This document shows, piece after piece, positions 1 to 8,397 of a DNA stretch of 64,000 bases. Both the position numbers and the translations under genes were made by a program. The stretch covers positions 98,178 through 162,177 of the forward strand of contig DATJAL010000013.1 in the NCBI GenBank assembly GCA_035516255.1, read 5' to 3'. Source of the DNA: Chitinivibrionales bacterium (GTDB lineage: Bacteria; Fibrobacterota; Chitinivibrionia; Chitinivibrionales; FEN-1185). The first letter of the stretch is position 1, and every line of letters begins with the position of its first letter. A model generated the notes under the pieces. The model searched no databases and had not been told where the DNA came from. It was given only the letters and a program-made list of their open reading frames with translations.

Positions 1-42
1 CGCTCTAATTGGCGGCATAAAAACATTTTAGGGTTCGCGTCA

Positions 43-393
43 ATGCTCGACAATAAAAAAACATATTATTCCATCAGCGAGGTGTGTGAAAAAACCGGGC
101 TCGAGCCGCATGTGCTGCGGTACTGGGAGAGTGAATTCGCGCAGCTGAGGCCCAAGAAGAACCGGGCCGGCAACCGGGCGTACCGCGACAAGGACATTGA
201 GGTCATCCGTTATATTAAGCACCTGCTTTATGAAGATCAATTCACGATCCCCGGCGCGAAAAAGAAGCTCGCCGAATCAAAGGAATTCGCGCTCCCGCTC
301 CCCACCCCGCCGCAGGAGCAGCAATCCAACGGGCATGTGCTGCAGGAAGTGTCCAGGGAACTGCGGGCGCTTCTGCAGATTCTGAAAAAGTAA
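43..393 (+). CDS. MerR-family transcriptional regulator
   Basis: This 116-residue protein is built around one N-terminal winged-helix domain of the MerR type. Residues 7-45 give the first helix-turn-helix (YSISEVCEKTGLEPHVLRYW), followed by the wing with the conserved NRAGNRAYRDKD stretch, and helices to about residue 75. The tail is short, with a final helix near residues 97-116 that could pair two monomers, and has no recognisable ligand-binding domain or metal-binding cysteines. Small MerR proteins of this kind in diderm bacteria often sit beside translation or chromosome-maintenance genes, but no such partner is visible because the window begins just upstream. The stop codon abuts the 3' end of the oppositely oriented methyltransferase gene, so the two genes converge. 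Family assignment is firm; target and ligand are unknown. Confidence 0.85.
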   Translation: MLDNKKTYYSISEVCEKTGLEPHVLRYWESEFAQLRPKKNRAGNRAYRDKDIEVIRYIKHLLYEDQFTIPGAKKKLAESKEFALPLPTPPQEQQSNGHVLQEVSRELRALLQILKK

Positions 394-1041
394 TTATTCC
401 GGTTTGCAAATTCTGATGATGTCGTCGCGGACGGAGACCCGCAACTCGGGCCGCCGCGAAGCGATTCTTGCAGCAACCGCTTCAACGGTGGGATAATCGT
501 TGCTTCCGGTGAACTCCCGGGCGTCGTCGATGAGCACCACATGGCCGTCCACGCGATGGGCCATGATGGCCGACAGTTCCTCCATGATCGGCGTGTTCTT
601 CTCCCCCTTCACGTTGCCGCCCGAATAATGGCCGTCGAGCCAGAACAGGCACGGCGCGGTGACGCGTGCCAGAACCTGGGGAAGCAGGACCGTGCTGTCG
701 CCCAGCAGCAGGGTGACATTTGCAAAACGCGAAAGCCGCCTGCGCGCCTTGTCTAGGAATTCCCTGTTGAGCTCTATCGAATAAACGGCGGTAAAGGTGC
801 CCGCCATCGCCTCGACCATTTCGCCCAGATACGTGCCGGTTTCGACGAATACGCCGATTTTGTATTTCCCGGCATATTCCTTTATCGCCATCTGCTTGAC
901 AATATGCGGGGGCGGCACGGGCCTGCCTTTTGCGAGCCAGTCCCGATATTCCTTTTGGGAATTTTTCCTGCGTTTTGCTTGCCGGTACCCCTCGTGATTG
1001 AAGAGATACAGAAAAACTTCCTGTATCAACCCCGCACCCAT
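394..1041 (-). CDS. class I SAM-dependent methyltransferase-like protein
   Basis: A 215-residue protein with a Rossmann-type methyltransferase fold. The SAM-binding glycine-rich strand is VFVETGTYLGEMVEAM (about residues 63-78), the acidic ribose-binding residue lies in YSIELNREF (about 89-97), and a third motif LLLGDST follows near 111. Two downstream acidic strands, FWLDGHYSGG (about 133-142) and VVLIDDARE (about 168-176), recall sugar- or small-molecule-modifying methyltransferases related to the FkbM/macrocin O-methyltransferase group. The N-terminal 50 residues are basic and give no signal peptide. It lies 12 bases downstream of the radical SAM gene on the same strand, so the two are probably co-transcribed and may act on one product. 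The substrate cannot be read from the sequence. Confidence 0.7.
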   Translation of the reverse strand: MGAGLIQEVFLYLFNHEGYRQAKRRKNSQKEYRDWLAKGRPVPPPHIVKQMAIKEYAGKYKIGVFVETGTYLGEMVEAMAGTFTAVYSIELNREFLDKARRRLSRFANVTLLLGDSTVLLPQVLARVTAPCLFWLDGHYSGGNVKGEKNTPIMEELSAIMAHRVDGHVVLIDDAREFTGSNDYPTVEAVAARIASRRPELRVSVRDDIIRICKPE

Positions 1042-1053
1042 GAAATCATCCTT

Positions 1054-2040
1054 TTACGACCGAAGTGATTGGTTCGCCTTTTGTCTTTTCTGAAACAGCA
1101 TTGGCCCCAGGGCATCAAATACCGAAGCAATTGACGTATAAGACTCTATCGAATAGTACTGGTACCAGCCGCAGTTGCGCTTGCACGTTTTCATATGGCC
1201 GCGCAGGACCTTCGCCTCGCGCGTGTGCAGCCATTCGGACAGGTCTGTCGAAACAAGGCTGGGCCCCTTGGTGGCCCGGATGTGGCAGGGATAATACACC
1301 CTGCCGTCCGGCGCGATGATGATGGACGCCGACGAGCAACGTCCCTCGCGCAACGCCCTGAAATAGCCCTGCGGCGTGTGGATCGTGTTCGGATAGTTCT
1401 TCCGCAGCGCGGAAACGGCGGCCTCCAGCTCCGAAATATCAGGGAAGAAATCCTCGGTATCATCCATGTGCGTTGCCGGGATCACCACGATGGCGGCGCC
1501 GGCGTCAAAGCAGCGCTTCACTTTTTCCTCGAGGCCGCCGATGGTCTGCCGCGTCACTACCACCTGCACCGACACCTGGCTTGGAAGCCTCCGCACCAGT
1601 TCGGGCAAGGCGCCGTACAATTCCATGTTGGCGTGGCCCTCATCGATCGAGATGTGGAAAAAGTCAATGCAGGGGCCGTATTCCTCGAGCGGATAGTCGA
1701 GGATGGTCTTGACGCTCGTGGTGAACAAAAGGTAAAAGCGGCATCGCTCGCGCGCATAATGCAGGAGCTCGCCGATGTCGCCGCGCAGCAGCGGCTCGCC
1801 GCCCTCGAAGCTCGTCATGAGTACGGGCGAGCGGGAAAGGTTGTCCAGGATTTTCTTCACGCTCTCCGTGGGAAGGTCGGGCAAGCGGTCGTTCTTGACA
1901 TTGCAGAACGGGCACGCGAAATGGCACCGCGAGGTGACCTTGAACGAGGCGTAAAAGGGATAGACCGCTTCGCGATGGATGAAGTTGTGAAACAGGCCTT
2001 TGAGCGTGGGAAGATAATGGGATAAAGGAAGGATCCGCAT
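1054..2040 (-). CDS. radical SAM / SPASM-domain protein
   Basis: A 328-residue radical SAM enzyme. The [4Fe-4S]-SAM motif C39-x3-C43-x2-C46 is in SRCHFACPFCNVKN, followed by the GGEPLL motif that contacts SAM (about residues 79-84). The C-terminal third has additional cysteines in the arrangement of a SPASM or twitch domain (CSSASIIIAPDGRVYYPCHI near 237-256 and CKRNC near 288-292), which normally bind auxiliary clusters. SPASM proteins modify peptides, carbohydrates or other small molecules. No small precursor peptide is visible beside it, so a RiPP role has no support. The adjacent downstream methyltransferase on the same strand is the only partner. The ATG at 2040 is preceded by a purine-rich stretch. 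Confidence 0.85.
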   Translation of the reverse strand: MRILPLSHYLPTLKGLFHNFIHREAVYPFYASFKVTSRCHFACPFCNVKNDRLPDLPTESVKKILDNLSRSPVLMTSFEGGEPLLRGDIGELLHYARERCRFYLLFTTSVKTILDYPLEEYGPCIDFFHISIDEGHANMELYGALPELVRRLPSQVSVQVVVTRQTIGGLEEKVKRCFDAGAAIVVIPATHMDDTEDFFPDISELEAAVSALRKNYPNTIHTPQGYFRALREGRCSSASIIIAPDGRVYYPCHIRATKGPSLVSTDLSEWLHTREAKVLRGHMKTCKRNCGWYQYYSIESYTSIASVFDALGPMLFQKRQKANQSLRS

Positions 2041-2100
2041 GGAGGAAATATACCATAATCTAATTAAGAGATAGTTTTGTTTTTATTTCATGGAAATATC

Positions 2101-2412
2101 GCGGGGGAAGGCCCGCGCTCTAGCGACGGCCTGCGGTCGCCCCTGGCGCGAAAAGTCATCCACTCCATTAAGCACTTGACAAGTACCTATCGGTATATTA
2201 AAAAATTGGACATTTACATCTGATCTTTTTTACGGGATTACTTGGTAATCGACCGCATCAAGGGTGCGGCCAGCGGAAGGCACGGGCCTGCACCGGCAGG
2301 TGCCCGGCCGCACCCGGGAGGGGATAGCGAAGGGCCGGGCGTGCTTTACGAGTACGAAATAGTTGAAAAACGCGGAGCCCGACCGGGCCGGAGCGAGGGG
2401 GAAACTTCCCCC
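2101..2412. repeat. class-2 dispersed intergenic repeat, copy 1
   Basis: This gene-free, GC-rich stretch holds two modules found elsewhere in the window. Positions 2115-2164 match 37594-37643 at about 46 of 50 bases. Positions 2310-2412 match 41790-41900, sharing GGAGGGGATAGCG and the tract CGACCGGGCCGGAGCGAG, and ending in a hairpin (GGGGG, short loop, CCCCC at 2397-2412). The hairpin end lies 12 bases from the 3' end of the rlpA-like gene, just as in the copy at 41.9 kb beside the ParA gene. No coding potential is evident. Confidence 0.65.
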
Positions 2413-2424
2413 ACCGGATTATTT

Positions 2425-2859
2425 TTATTTTACTATCTCTATCCTCACCCTTACCGACCCAGGCCCGATCATCCCCAGCTGCCGTGCCGCCTCATAGGAC
2501 AAATCGATGATCCGCTCGCGCTTGAACGGTCCGCGGTCGTTGACCCTAACCCGCACCGCTTTCCCGTTTGACAAGTTCGTCACCCGCGCCACGGTGCCGA
2601 GCGGCAGCGTACGGTGCGCGGCGGTCATCGCGTGCATGTCGTAGCGCTCGCCGCTCGCGGTCTTTCTGCCGTTGAACTCCCTGCCGTAGTAGCTGGCCAT
2701 GCCCTCGCACGGGCCGAGACACCCGCCTTCTCCCCTTGACACAATGCGCGACGGCGCGCAGCCGGAAAGAAACATCAGTGTGGATAGGGATAGAACAAGC
2801 ACATGAAAAAATAGACCCTTCCCGCAGAAGGAATTATCATGAAGCAAAACGCTTCTCAT
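2425..2859 (-). CDS. rlpA: RlpA-like double-psi beta-barrel lipoprotein
   Basis: A 144-residue lipoprotein. The signal sequence ends in the lipobox FLSGC with the acylated cysteine at residue 34. The mature part is a double-psi beta-barrel (about residues 45-144) with the RlpA hallmarks GMASYYGREFNGRKTASGE, AAHRTLPLGT, VRVNDRGPF and IDLSYEAARQLG. RlpA proteins are outer-membrane lytic transglycosylases or septal-ring proteins acting on glycan strands lacking stem peptides. The C-terminal SPOR domain of longer RlpA proteins is absent, so septal targeting by denuded glycan is unlikely. It stands alone; its neighbours are a radical SAM unit and pyrD. Family assignment is strong; enzymatic activity is inferred from the family. 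Confidence 0.88.
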   Translation of the reverse strand: MRSVLLHDNSFCGKGLFFHVLVLSLSTLMFLSGCAPSRIVSRGEGGCLGPCEGMASYYGREFNGRKTASGERYDMHAMTAAHRTLPLGTVARVTNLSNGKAVRVRVNDRGPFKRERIIDLSYEAARQLGMIGPGSVRVRIEIVK

Positions 2860-2979
2860 GCTCTAATTGTACTATGCTCAGCGGAAATAGTGGGGGAAAA
2901 AGGAGTGACAAAATGGCATGGGTACCGGGCCATAAAGTAAATCAACAAGTCCACCATTAATCTTGATTTTGTGACTCTT

Positions 2980-3885
2980 TTATTGGATGTACTTGTGCAG
3001 GTCCTTGATGCTTGCAATCTTTTCCTTCTCGCAGAAGTCTTTTATTCCCGCAAGCACCGTTGATGCTGTGGAGGGGTCGACGAAGTTCGCGGTTCCTATT
3101 TGTATAGCTGAGGCGCCGGCGAGCAGGTATTGCAGGGCGTCGTTCGCGCTCGTTATCCCGCCCATGCCGATGACGGGGATCGAGACCGCCCTGCTCACCG
3201 CATAGGTCGCGGCGACGCCCACGGGACGTATCGCGGGGCCCGACAGGCCGCCGGTCCCGAGCGGCAGCGCCGGCTTTTTTGCCGCGACATCGATCACCAT
3301 GCCCACCAGGGTGTTGATGCACGACACCGCGTCGGCGCCGCCGGCCTCGGCGGCCCTGGCAACCGCTTTTATGTCCGTGACGTTGGGGGTGAGCTTCACG
3401 ATGAGCGGCCGGTTGGTGCGGCGCCGCAAATCCTTGGTGAGCGTTTCCACCAGGGAGGGGTCGGTGCCGAAGGCCATGCCGCCGTGCTTGACATTGGGGC
3501 ACGAAACGTTGATCTCGTAGCCCCAGATTCCCCGGCACTGCTCCAGCCTGTCAAGCACCGCGGCATAATCGGCCGCGGCCGCGCCTGCCACGTTCACCAC
3601 GATGGCGCACGGATACGTGAAGCACTGCTGCAGCTTTTCCGCGATGAATTTGTCCACGCCCACGTTGGCCAGCCCGATGGAATTGAGCATCCCGGACGGC
3701 GTCTCGATGATGCGCGGAATGTCATTGCCCGGGCGCGGCTCGGGTGTCACCGCCTTGGTGTATAGCGCGCCGATTGCCGAGAAGTCAACCAACTGCTCGT
3801 ATTCGCCGCCATACCCGAAGGTGCCGGACGCGACGCCCACCGGATTGGCGAGCCTGTTTGCGCCGATGGTTACGCTGAGGTCCAT
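2980..3885 (-). CDS. pyrD: dihydroorotate dehydrogenase B, catalytic subunit
   Basis: A 301-residue class 1B dihydroorotate dehydrogenase, which oxidises dihydroorotate to orotate in pyrimidine synthesis and passes electrons through PyrK to NAD. The start MDLSVTIGANRLANPVGVAS fits the family. The catalytic base is Cys129 in NVSCPNVKHGG, the cysteine that distinguishes class 1 from the serine of class 2. FMN-binding elements include KLTPNVTD and GMGGI near the C terminus. The reading frame is open for a further 438 bases upstream, but that part overlaps pyrK in another frame, so I chose the ATG at 3885. It overlaps the end of pyrK by 16 bases, indicating translational coupling. Confidence 0.95.
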   Translation of the reverse strand: MDLSVTIGANRLANPVGVASGTFGYGGEYEQLVDFSAIGALYTKAVTPEPRPGNDIPRIIETPSGMLNSIGLANVGVDKFIAEKLQQCFTYPCAIVVNVAGAAAADYAAVLDRLEQCRGIWGYEINVSCPNVKHGGMAFGTDPSLVETLTKDLRRRTNRPLIVKLTPNVTDIKAVARAAEAGGADAVSCINTLVGMVIDVAAKKPALPLGTGGLSGPAIRPVGVAATYAVSRAVSIPVIGMGGITSANDALQYLLAGASAIQIGTANFVDPSTASTVLAGIKDFCEKEKIASIKDLHKYIQ

Positions 3886-4658
3886 GCGATCCTCGTGCTT
3901 TCGAACACCGGGCCGTCGGTGCAGGCGCGCGCATACCCGCCGCCGGCCGTCTTCACCGCGCAGCCCATGCAGGCGCCCACGCCGCACGCCATGGTCTGTT
4001 CGAACGACACATAGCACGGAAGTCCCTGCTTCCGCGACCATTCGTGGCACCCTTGCATGAGCGGGACCGGCCCGCACACGCAGAGCGCCCCAATGTTGGG
4101 ATTCTCCTTTTGCAATTCCGAAAGATATTCCAGGGGCGTGCCTTTTTTTCCGCGCGATCCGTCGTCGGTGGTGATGAAAGGCGCAAGGCCGGTCGTGGCA
4201 TTCAACGCCGGAAGCTGGCTTGCGGTGCGGCACCCTAAACCCAGGGCGGGTTTTCCACCCTTCTTTTTGCATTCGGAGAACAAGAACAGCATGGGGCCGA
4301 ACCCGGTGCCGCCCGCCACGCACAACGGCGATTCGAGCGCGCCGTCCGACGCGCTGAAGAAATCCGTGCCGAGCGGCCCTATCACATCAAGCTCACCGCC
4401 GGCGGCTTTGGCTGCGAGAAGTTCGGTGGCAGGGCCTCTTATCTTATAGAGAATCGTCGCGTGTCCGGTCTCGGGGTCGTAGGCGGAGAAAGCGAACGGC
4501 CGCCTGAGAAGCGGGGTTGACAAGGGAGATACCCGTATGGTGCAAAACTGTCCGGGCAGCGGGACGCCGGCACGGCCGTCCCATTCAAACGTCAGCTCGT
4601 AGAAGCAATCCGAGACCTGGGCGTGGGACACGATTTTCGCAATAAATTGCTTCATCAT
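3870..4658 (-). CDS. pyrK: dihydroorotate dehydrogenase B, electron transfer subunit
   Basis: A 262-residue ferredoxin-reductase-type flavoprotein. The FAD-binding RRPFAFSAYD motif is at residues 52-61, the NAD-binding glycine motif VAGGTGFGPM at 114-123, and the [2Fe-2S] cysteines are C225, C230, C233 and C246 (CGVGACMGC then C twelve residues later), the PyrK pattern. It carries electrons from the FMN of PyrD to NAD. The gene precedes pyrD and overlaps it by 16 bases, so the heterotetramer subunits are made from one message. Two adjacent ATG codons (4658 and 4655) could serve as start. It diverges from the export-protein gene across a short shared promoter region. Confidence 0.95.
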   Translation of the reverse strand: MMKQFIAKIVSHAQVSDCFYELTFEWDGRAGVPLPGQFCTIRVSPLSTPLLRRPFAFSAYDPETGHATILYKIRGPATELLAAKAAGGELDVIGPLGTDFFSASDGALESPLCVAGGTGFGPMLFLFSECKKKGGKPALGLGCRTASQLPALNATTGLAPFITTDDGSRGKKGTPLEYLSELQKENPNIGALCVCGPVPLMQGCHEWSRKQGLPCYVSFEQTMACGVGACMGCAVKTAGGGYARACTDGPVFESTRIAWTSA

Positions 4659-4810
4659 CCGTAAATCTTGCCTGCGGTTGCCTATTCTATAAGTATAAGA
4701 TAAATTAGTTCATGAAAGCGGCCGTTATTCCATTTTTTATGCGCAAACCGTGCCGTAAACTATTTTACCATTCTGATTTTGCTTTACGCCGTGCGCACCC
4801 GACGGTGTCA

Positions 4811-6430
4811 ATGGATTTTCAACAGGGAGAAAAATCTCTGCGCTGCGCCAGCTTGTTTCGCCGCATCCATCCCCTCGCCGGTTTTGCCTTGTTGTGGGCT
4901 TTCTTCTGCGCTTTTGCCGTTGATCTTCCCGATCTGAAATCCGCCTCCAAGATGCTCCCCGGCGTTTTGCCCGATGAGCAGGTCCGCGTTCCGGAATTCC
5001 AGGCCGACAACTCGATTGATCCCGAGACCTATCAGATCGGCGGCGGCGACGCGTTCCAGATCTCGGTGGTCGAGCTGCCGTCGGTGCGGTATTCCGGAAC
5101 TGTCAACGAAAATTGCGACGTATACATCCCCGACCTCGGCATCATCAAGATCGGCCGAACCACGCTTTCCCGGGCGAAAAAAACAATCGCGAATTTCGTC
5201 GGATCCAAGCTCAGTAAAAAATATGACGTGTACGTTTCCCTGGTTAAAACGAAAACCGCGGTGCTGACCGTTTCCGGCGCCGTTTCCGCGCCCGGCACCT
5301 ACCGGCTCTCCGGGACCTTCCGGTTGCTCGACGCCATTAAAACCGCTAACAACGGCGAGCTGCCGTCGCTCACCGAATACGATTACCGCGAAGTGGAATG
5401 CCGCAACAGAGATTCGCTGCGGCTGTGCGATGTGTTCAAATTCCTCTTTAAAAACGACCTGACCCAGAATCCCTACGTGTATCCGGGCGACAACATTCTG
5501 CTGTCATACGCCAAAAGCCGGGTGTATCTGCTCGGCTCGGTCAAGAACCCCGTTGCCGGGCCGGTTCCCATTAAGCAAGATGAGCCGCTCGCCGAGTTTC
5601 TGTCGCTTTTCACGTTTGACGCCTCGGCGGATTCCGGCCGCATCATGGTGCAGCGTTCCCCGGCGGAAAACGCCGTCTATTCCCTTGCGCGGCCCGAGCC
5701 CTTTCTTCTCAGGGACCGCGATCTGGTGATCGTTTCGGAAAAAGAAAACTACCCGCAGGTCACGGCGGTTTCGGTGAAGGGCGAGGTGAAACGTCCGGGC
5801 GCCTATCCTCTTGTCATGAACGTGACAAAGGCCAGCGATGTGCTGGACCTGGCCGGGGGGCCCACGAAAACCGGGAACATCGACCGGGCCTTTGTGATCC
5901 GCAACAAGAAAATTCCCGCCGAAGAGTTGAAGCAGGGCAACGGATCCAAGGCGGCGGCGTCGGGGACGCCGCCGGAGCATTCGGTGCGTCCCGAAATCAA
6001 CGCCGGGTATTTTCACATGAACCTGTCGGGCGATTATTCAATCATCAGGCTGCGCGATTGCAAAAACGGGCTGCTGCTCGAGGCCAACGACGAGATCGTG
6101 GTCCCGCAAAAGGAATACTGCGTGTATGTGTCGGGCAGCGTATGCCACCCGGGCGCCTATGCCTTTGCGGCGGGCAAAGGCAGGGACTATTACATCGGCC
6201 AGGCGGGCGGGTATTCATCGAGGGCCGACCGGTCAAACGTTTTTGTGGTCACTTATTACGAGAGTCTTGCGCAGCAGAAGGAAAACGGCGAGCTTGAAGA
6301 AGGTGATGTGATCGTGGTCCCCGATTCCCAGCAGTACAAGTTCCTTTCCATGGTCTTTATTCCCATTCTTTCGGCAATTGCCATTACCCTTTCCACCATA
6401 TTGGCGCTTTACACCAGCGTGCATCGATAA
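4811..6430 (+). CDS. polysaccharide export protein with SLBB domains
   Basis: About 539 residues from this start. A signal-like hydrophobic segment (LAGFALLWAFFCAFA) is followed by a Poly_export domain (YQIGGGDAFQISVVELPSV onwards) and several SLBB beta-grasp repeats (VLTVSGAVSAPGTYRLSG; VSVKGEVKRPGAYPL; VYVSGSVCHPGAYAF). The C terminus has a membrane helix (MVFIPILSAIAITLSTILAL). This is the Wza/KpsD-like family that forms outer-membrane exits for capsule or exopolysaccharide. No Wzc-type kinase, polymerase or flippase gene is nearby, so the polymer is unknown. An upstream ATG at 4712 is also in frame; I prefer 4811 because it places the signal peptide near the N terminus, but neither start has a clear ribosome-binding site. 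Confidence 0.8.
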   Translation: MDFQQGEKSLRCASLFRRIHPLAGFALLWAFFCAFAVDLPDLKSASKMLPGVLPDEQVRVPEFQADNSIDPETYQIGGGDAFQISVVELPSVRYSGTVNENCDVYIPDLGIIKIGRTTLSRAKKTIANFVGSKLSKKYDVYVSLVKTKTAVLTVSGAVSAPGTYRLSGTFRLLDAIKTANNGELPSLTEYDYREVECRNRDSLRLCDVFKFLFKNDLTQNPYVYPGDNILLSYAKSRVYLLGSVKNPVAGPVPIKQDEPLAEFLSLFTFDASADSGRIMVQRSPAENAVYSLARPEPFLLRDRDLVIVSEKENYPQVTAVSVKGEVKRPGAYPLVMNVTKASDVLDLAGGPTKTGNIDRAFVIRNKKIPAEELKQGNGSKAAASGTPPEHSVRPEINAGYFHMNLSGDYSIIRLRDCKNGLLLEANDEIVVPQKEYCVYVSGSVCHPGAYAFAAGKGRDYYIGQAGGYSSRADRSNVFVVTYYESLAQQKENGELEEGDVIVVPDSQQYKFLSMVFIPILSAIAITLSTILALYTSVHR

Positions 6431-6648
6431 ACACGTGCCGCGCCCGCCGCCGGCGTGCGCGCCGGGCCCCGCGCGCTTGTGCGCTTCACCGACGCTTGGT
6501 GCAGTTTGCGGAATCGCGGTTGCAGATTTGGGCATGAAGAAATAATTTATTTTACAGGACGCTTTGCGCGGGCAAAAATTCCGTTTCCCACGCCAAGGTT
6601 TTTTACCAGTCCCAACAAAGGTTCTTTTCTCCAAGGAGTTGTTAAACC

Positions 6649-7281
6649 ATGATTCATGCCGTTGCCACCTTTTTTAACTCGGGCGGGCCGTTCATGTGGG
6701 TGATCCTCATCGTGCTCGCCATCTCAACCGCTGTCGTAATAGAGCGGGCATACTTCTACTTTGTCGTCTGCAGGGTGAGCGGTCCCGCGCTCGTGGCCAA
6801 GCTCGCCGCGCTGCTGCGGTCCGGCAAAAGTGACGAAGCGAAGAAAATTGTGGAAAAGGGCGGCGCGCCCATCACCGTGCTGCTGCGCACGGCGGTGGAC
6901 CGCTTCTGCGCGGGCATGGACCTGCGCGAGGTCGAGGAGGGCATCGAGGAATCGGCGATCATTGAGATGCCGCGCATGATCCAGCGCCTCAACTACCTTT
7001 CCCTTTTCGCAAACATCGCGACGCTGCTCGGCCTTCTCGGCACGATTTCCGGCCTCCAGGCGTCGTTCTCGTCGCTCGCCGCGGTGGAGGCGTCGAAGAA
7101 GGCGACCATGCTCGCGGCGGGCATCGCCGAGGCCATGAACTGCACCGCGTTCGGCCTCATGGTGGCCGTGCCGTGCATGGTGGCATACACCTGGCTCTAC
7201 AACAAACAGGCGCAGTTGACAAAAATGATAGACGACTCGGTTGTCAAGACGCTCAATTTCATGAAAAAGCTCAAACAGTGA
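6649..7281 (+). CDS. exbB: ExbB/TolQ-type proton channel protein
   Basis: A 210-residue MotA/TolQ/ExbB family protein. It has an N-terminal helix (FMWVILIVLAISTAVVIERA), a cytoplasmic loop (about residues 40-115), and two C-terminal helices: YLSLFANIATLLGLLGTISG and the conserved IAEAMNCTAFGLMVAVPCMVAYTWLY. Small and polar residues in these helices are those that line the ExbB pentamer and let protons pass. A good ribosome-binding site (AAGGAG) lies 9 bases before the ATG at 6649. It is the first gene of an exbB-exbD-exbD-tonB cluster and overlaps the next gene by four bases. It uses the proton-motive force to energise TonB for the receptor encoded downstream. Confidence 0.93.
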   Translation: MIHAVATFFNSGGPFMWVILIVLAISTAVVIERAYFYFVVCRVSGPALVAKLAALLRSGKSDEAKKIVEKGGAPITVLLRTAVDRFCAGMDLREVEEGIEESAIIEMPRMIQRLNYLSLFANIATLLGLLGTISGLQASFSSLAAVEASKKATMLAAGIAEAMNCTAFGLMVAVPCMVAYTWLYNKQAQLTKMIDDSVVKTLNFMKKLKQ

Positions 7282-7781
7282 AAACGCTTTCCGTCGGAAA
7301 AAAAGGTTTTTTGCCCTCAGAGGCGATCGAGGGCGAGATCGACATCGACGTCAAGCCGATCATGAACGTGCTCATCATCCTCATCCCGTTCCTCGTGTCG
7401 GTGGCGGTCTATACCAACCTCGCGGTGATCGACATGTCGCTGCCGCCCAACGTGACCGCCGCGGCGGGCGTCGGCGCGGCAAGCGAAAAGCCCAAACTCA
7501 AGATCACGGTGGTGGTGGCGCAGACGTTCTGCGCGATCACGCTGGGCGAGTCCCTGCTCGATTCTCTCCCGCGCAGCGGCGGCGACTATCCCTATGCCGC
7601 GCTCGCGGAAAAACTTTCCGCGCGGCGGGCAGCGGCCGAGGTAAAGGACGAGGTCATCGTCGCGCCGCGCGACAAAATCCAATTCAAGTACGTGGTGCGC
7701 ATCATGGACGCGTGCAAGAAGACCGGGTTCGAAAAGGTCAGCCTCGCGAGCGCCACCGAAAACCCCGGCAGCGGCCAGTGA
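7278..7781 (+). CDS. exbD: ExbD/TolR-like protein lacking the membrane aspartate
   Basis: A 167-residue ExbD-like protein. I chose the GTG at 7278, which overlaps the exbB stop (GTGA); the frame is open further upstream but only within exbB. One N-terminal membrane helix (KPIMNVLIILIPFLVSVAVY) leads to a periplasmic domain (about residues 70-165). In ordinary ExbD the helix begins with a conserved aspartate (PLIDVVF-type) needed for proton transfer; here the matching residue in PIMNVLIIL is asparagine. The following gene encodes a second ExbD with the aspartate intact. The two may form a mixed dimer inside the ExbB ring, with this one as the non-protonatable partner. That is inference. Confidence 0.85.
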   Translation: MKTLSVGKKGFLPSEAIEGEIDIDVKPIMNVLIILIPFLVSVAVYTNLAVIDMSLPPNVTAAAGVGAASEKPKLKITVVVAQTFCAITLGESLLDSLPRSGGDYPYAALAEKLSARRAAAEVKDEVIVAPRDKIQFKYVVRIMDACKKTGFEKVSLASATENPGSGQ

Positions 7782-7782
7782 C

Positions 7783-8250
7783 ATGAACTTGAAGAAGAAA
7801 AAACTGTCGTCCGGCTTCGGCGCCATTTCCGATCTTATCAAGCCGCAGATGACGTCGCTCATCGACATCCTCACGCTCCTGCTCGTGTTCCTTATCCAGA
7901 GCTTCAACGCCGAGGGCACCCTCGTGACGCCGTCGGCCGACCTGCAGCTCCCGCTCTCATCGTCCAAGAAGCAGCCGAGCCCCAGCCTCATGCTCGAGGT
8001 GACGCGCGACGGCGTGGTGGCCGAGGGACGGAAGCTCGCCGAAAACAAATCGTTCGCGGCATCGGCGGACTTGCTCGTGATAAGCGTGTACGATTGGCTC
8101 GTGCGGAAGAAAAACAAAACCGCGGCGCAACAGAAACGGATCATCATCCAGTGCGACCGCGACATAGAATTCAACATTGTCAAGCGCGTGATGTACACGT
8201 GCAGCAAGGCGGGGTTCACCGATTTTTCGGTTCTTGTCATAGAAGAATAA
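7783..8250 (+). CDS. exbD: ExbD/TolR-type protein (second copy)
   Basis: A 155-residue ExbD family protein that starts one base after the stop of the first ExbD. The membrane helix, LIDILTLLLVFLIQSF (about residues 27-42), keeps the family aspartate in SLIDILTLL, unlike its neighbour. The rest is a periplasmic alpha/beta domain with SLMLEVTRDGVVAEGRKLA and a C-terminal VKRVMYTCSKAGFTDFSVLVIEE strand that resembles the dimerising end of TolR/ExbD. Together with ExbB it should make the proton-driven motor for TonB. Tandem ExbD genes occur in several FCB-group lineages; the functional division between them is not known. Confidence 0.9.
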   Translation: MNLKKKKLSSGFGAISDLIKPQMTSLIDILTLLLVFLIQSFNAEGTLVTPSADLQLPLSSSKKQPSPSLMLEVTRDGVVAEGRKLAENKSFAASADLLVISVYDWLVRKKNKTAAQQKRIIIQCDRDIEFNIVKRVMYTCSKAGFTDFSVLVIEE

Positions 8251-8290
8251 CCGCATATACGCAGGTGAAGAAGAGAAACCAACAGTTTAA

Positions 8291-8357
8291 AGTTGGAAGT
8301 TGAAAGTTGAATGTGTTTTATTTGTATCGTTACTTTCAACGTTCAACCTCCAACTTC
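8291..8357. repeat. imperfect inverted repeat between exbD and tonB
   Basis: The 147-base gap before tonB holds two purine/pyrimidine arms, AGTTGGAAGTTGAAAGTTGA and a near-complement made of TTCAAC/CCAACTT units, separated by about 20 AT-rich bases. They could form a long imperfect hairpin. It may attenuate transcription between the motor genes and tonB, or be a simple dispersed repeat; the sequence does not decide. Confidence 0.5.
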
Positions 8358-8397
8358 CGGCTTGTTTTCATCGTTTTAGGTCAACTGAGGATAAATA

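Noticed and set aside
2160..2215. TTGACA-like promoter on the plus strand near 2177
   Set aside because: There is no plus-strand gene downstream, the -10 match is poor, and it falls inside a class-2 repeat.
3886..4323. N-terminal extension of the pyrD frame by 146 codons
   Set aside because: It overlaps pyrK completely in another frame and does not resemble PyrD; the ATG at 3885 fits the family length.
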